NCBI GenBank assembly: GCA_023229405.1
Contig: JALNZH010000282.1
Span: 1 to 5,087, forward strand
Source: Bacteroidota bacterium
GTDB lineage: Bacteria; Bacteroidota; Ignavibacteria; UBA10030; UBA8401
Direction of reading: 5' to 3'
Length of the DNA: 5,087 nt
Shown here: positions 3,918 through 5,087 of the stretch, piece by piece
How positions within the stretch are numbered: the stretch's first letter is position 1
How the letters are laid out: each line of letters begins with the position of its first letter
The notes under the pieces: generated by a model
What the model was told of the DNA's origin: nothing
Databases searched by the model: none
What the model saw: only the letters and a program-made list of their open reading frames with translations
Position numbers and translations under genes: made by a program

Positions 3918-5087
3918 TTATTTCACACCCCACTTTTTCAATTTGTAACGAAGTGTCCGTTCCGATATTCCAATTTGCTCAGCTGCTTTTGATTGATTAT
4001 TTCCTGAAGTCCGCAACGCTTCAAAGATTAACTCTTTTTCCATCGTTTCAATCTGTTCTTCAAACGATCCCTGTGAAGTGGGTTTGAGCGTAGATTCTTT
4101 TGCAGTGGAACGAACAACAAGAGGTAGGTCATCGGTCGTGATTATATCACTTCTAGAAAGGATGACAGAACGTTGAACAATATTTTCCAACTCACGAACA
4201 TTACCAGGATAATCATACCGCACAAGGTGCTCCCACGCTTCTTTCGAGAATGAAAGTTTCTTTCGCTTATGCTCTTTGGAATACTGAAGCAGAAAATGCT
4301 CTAGTAACAACTGAATATCTTCCCGCCGTTCTCGCAATGGGGGTATTTCAATGGTAACAACATTCAATCGGTAATACAGATCCTCTCTGAACTTCCCTTC
4401 GGAGATTGCTGTTTCTAGATTTTTATGTGTCGCCGCAATCAAGCGAACATCAACAGTGATAGTCTCCGATCCGCCGACACGCTCAAACGTATGTTCTTGC
4501 AGAACCCGCAAAAGCCGGACCTGTGTTGCGGAAGAAATATCTCCGATCTCATCAAGGAAAAGCGTACCGCCGTCGGCTAGTTCAAACCGTCCCCGGCGTT
4601 GTTTCTCAGCACCGGTAAACGCCCCTTTTTCATGTCCGAATAATTCGCTTTCAAGAAGATTCTCATTTAATGCGGCGCAGTTTACGGCAACAAATGGTTT
4701 ATCCTTCCGCGCACTGGTAAAATGGACTGCACGAGCAATTAATTCCTTACCCGTACCGCTTTCACCGCGAATCAACACCGGCGCTTTAGTTCCGGCAACG
4801 CGCGAAGCCGTGAGCATCACCTGCTGCATTTTGGAAGATTGTGAGATAATCCCTTTGAAAGAAAATTTTTCGGCGAGTTGTTCTTTTAATAACTTATTTT
4901 CAGAAATAAGATTTTGGCGTTCGCGCAAACGGTTGATCAACAATTCAAGCGCATCCAAATCGATCGGCTTGCTGATATAATCATACGCACCGGCCCGCAT
5001 GGCAGCCACTGCATGTTCGATGGTTCCATACGCCGTCATCACAACAACATCGATCTCAGGATAATTTCGTTGCACCTCCTGCAGCAG
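3918..5087 (-). CDS. NtrC-family sigma54-dependent response regulator (partial)
   Basis: The frame enters from the right edge and gives 389 residues, lacking about the first 65-70 of a usual 450-residue NtrC-type regulator. Visible first is the second half of a receiver domain with the conserved Thr (VVVMTAYG, T18) and Lys (ISKPID, K40). The phosphorylated Asp is off the window. A leucine-rich linker leads to an AAA+ domain with Walker A GESGTGKE (108-115), the sigma54-contacting GAFTGA loop (155-160), Walker B TLFLDE (175-180), sensor I LIAATH (216-221), arginines in FREDLYYRLN (R234, R240) and sensor II YPGNVRELEN (293-302). The C-terminus is a Fis-type helix-turn-helix (about 363-389, KAAEQIGISERTLRYKLKKWG). 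All key ATPase residues are present, so it should be an active enhancer-binding protein. A sigma54 promoter with tandem dyads lies about 1 kb downstream on the same strand and is a likely target. Gene-level names such as atoC or zraR cannot be assigned from this. Confidence 0.95.
   Translation of the reverse strand: MLQEVQRNYPEIDVVVMTAYGTIEHAVAAMRAGAYDYISKPIDLDALELLINRLRERQNLISENKLLKEQLAEKFSFKGIISQSSKMQQVMLTASRVAGTKAPVLIRGESGTGKELIARAVHFTSARKDKPFVAVNCAALNENLLESELFGHEKGAFTGAEKQRRGRFELADGGTLFLDEIGDISSATQVRLLRVLQEHTFERVGGSETITVDVRLIAATHKNLETAISEGKFREDLYYRLNVVTIEIPPLRERREDIQLLLEHFLLQYSKEHKRKKLSFSKEAWEHLVRYDYPGNVRELENIVQRSVILSRSDIITTDDLPLVVRSTAKESTLKPTSQGSFEEQIETMEKELIFEALRTSGNNQSKAAEQIGISERTLRYKLKKWGVK

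Noticed and set aside
4456..4980. 174-codon plus-strand frame inside the regulator gene
   Set aside because: Antisense shadow of the AAA+ domain. Its product is Ser/Arg-rich without recognisable motifs.

Overview
The window is AT-rich and all recognisable genes lie on the minus strand. An NtrC-type response regulator, dispersed intergenic repeats and signal-peptide-bearing Gly-rich and beta-barrel proteins suggest a Gram-negative environmental bacterium, perhaps of the Bacteroidota/Ignavibacteria (FCB) group. That placement is an inference from gene style and is held loosely.

Layout in the direction of transcription (right to left). (1) 5087-3918: the C-terminal 389 residues of a sigma54-activating, NtrC-family response regulator, cut by the window edge. 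(2) 3917-2819: about 1.1 kb without a credible gene. It holds two decayed copies of REP-like 'TGAGCGAAG / TTCGAAGG' type sequence, a roughly 200 bp foldback region, and, nearest the next gene, a textbook sigma54 control region: two tandem 18-bp dyads (2972-2989 and 2994-3011, centres 22 bp apart) followed by a near-perfect -24/-12 promoter (2887-2903) and a CA-rich leader. (3) 2818-2456: a small secreted Gly-rich protein with one Ca-binding-like DxDxDG loop. (4) 2446-2415: a strong intrinsic terminator inside the cluster. (5) 2400-2110: a second small secreted protein with two DxNGDG loops. (6) 2113-992: a 373-residue outer-membrane beta-barrel-like protein whose start codon overlaps the stop of gene 5 (ATGA). 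(7) 961-931: an intrinsic terminator. (8) 765-1: the N-terminal 255 residues of a membrane sensor protein, probably a histidine kinase, running off the left edge.

Proposed working model: the membrane sensor and the NtrC-type regulator form a two-component pair that flanks its target. The phosphorylated regulator binds the tandem dyads about 105 and 127 bp upstream of the start site and activates sigma54 polymerase. This yields a short abundant transcript for the first secreted protein and, by read-through of the internal terminator, lower amounts of the second secreted protein and the outer-membrane protein. The promoter, dyads, terminators and coding regions are seen directly in the sequence. 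The pairing of sensor with regulator, the regulator-dyad link and the envelope function are inference. The secreted proteins and the beta-barrel protein have no function that I can name.
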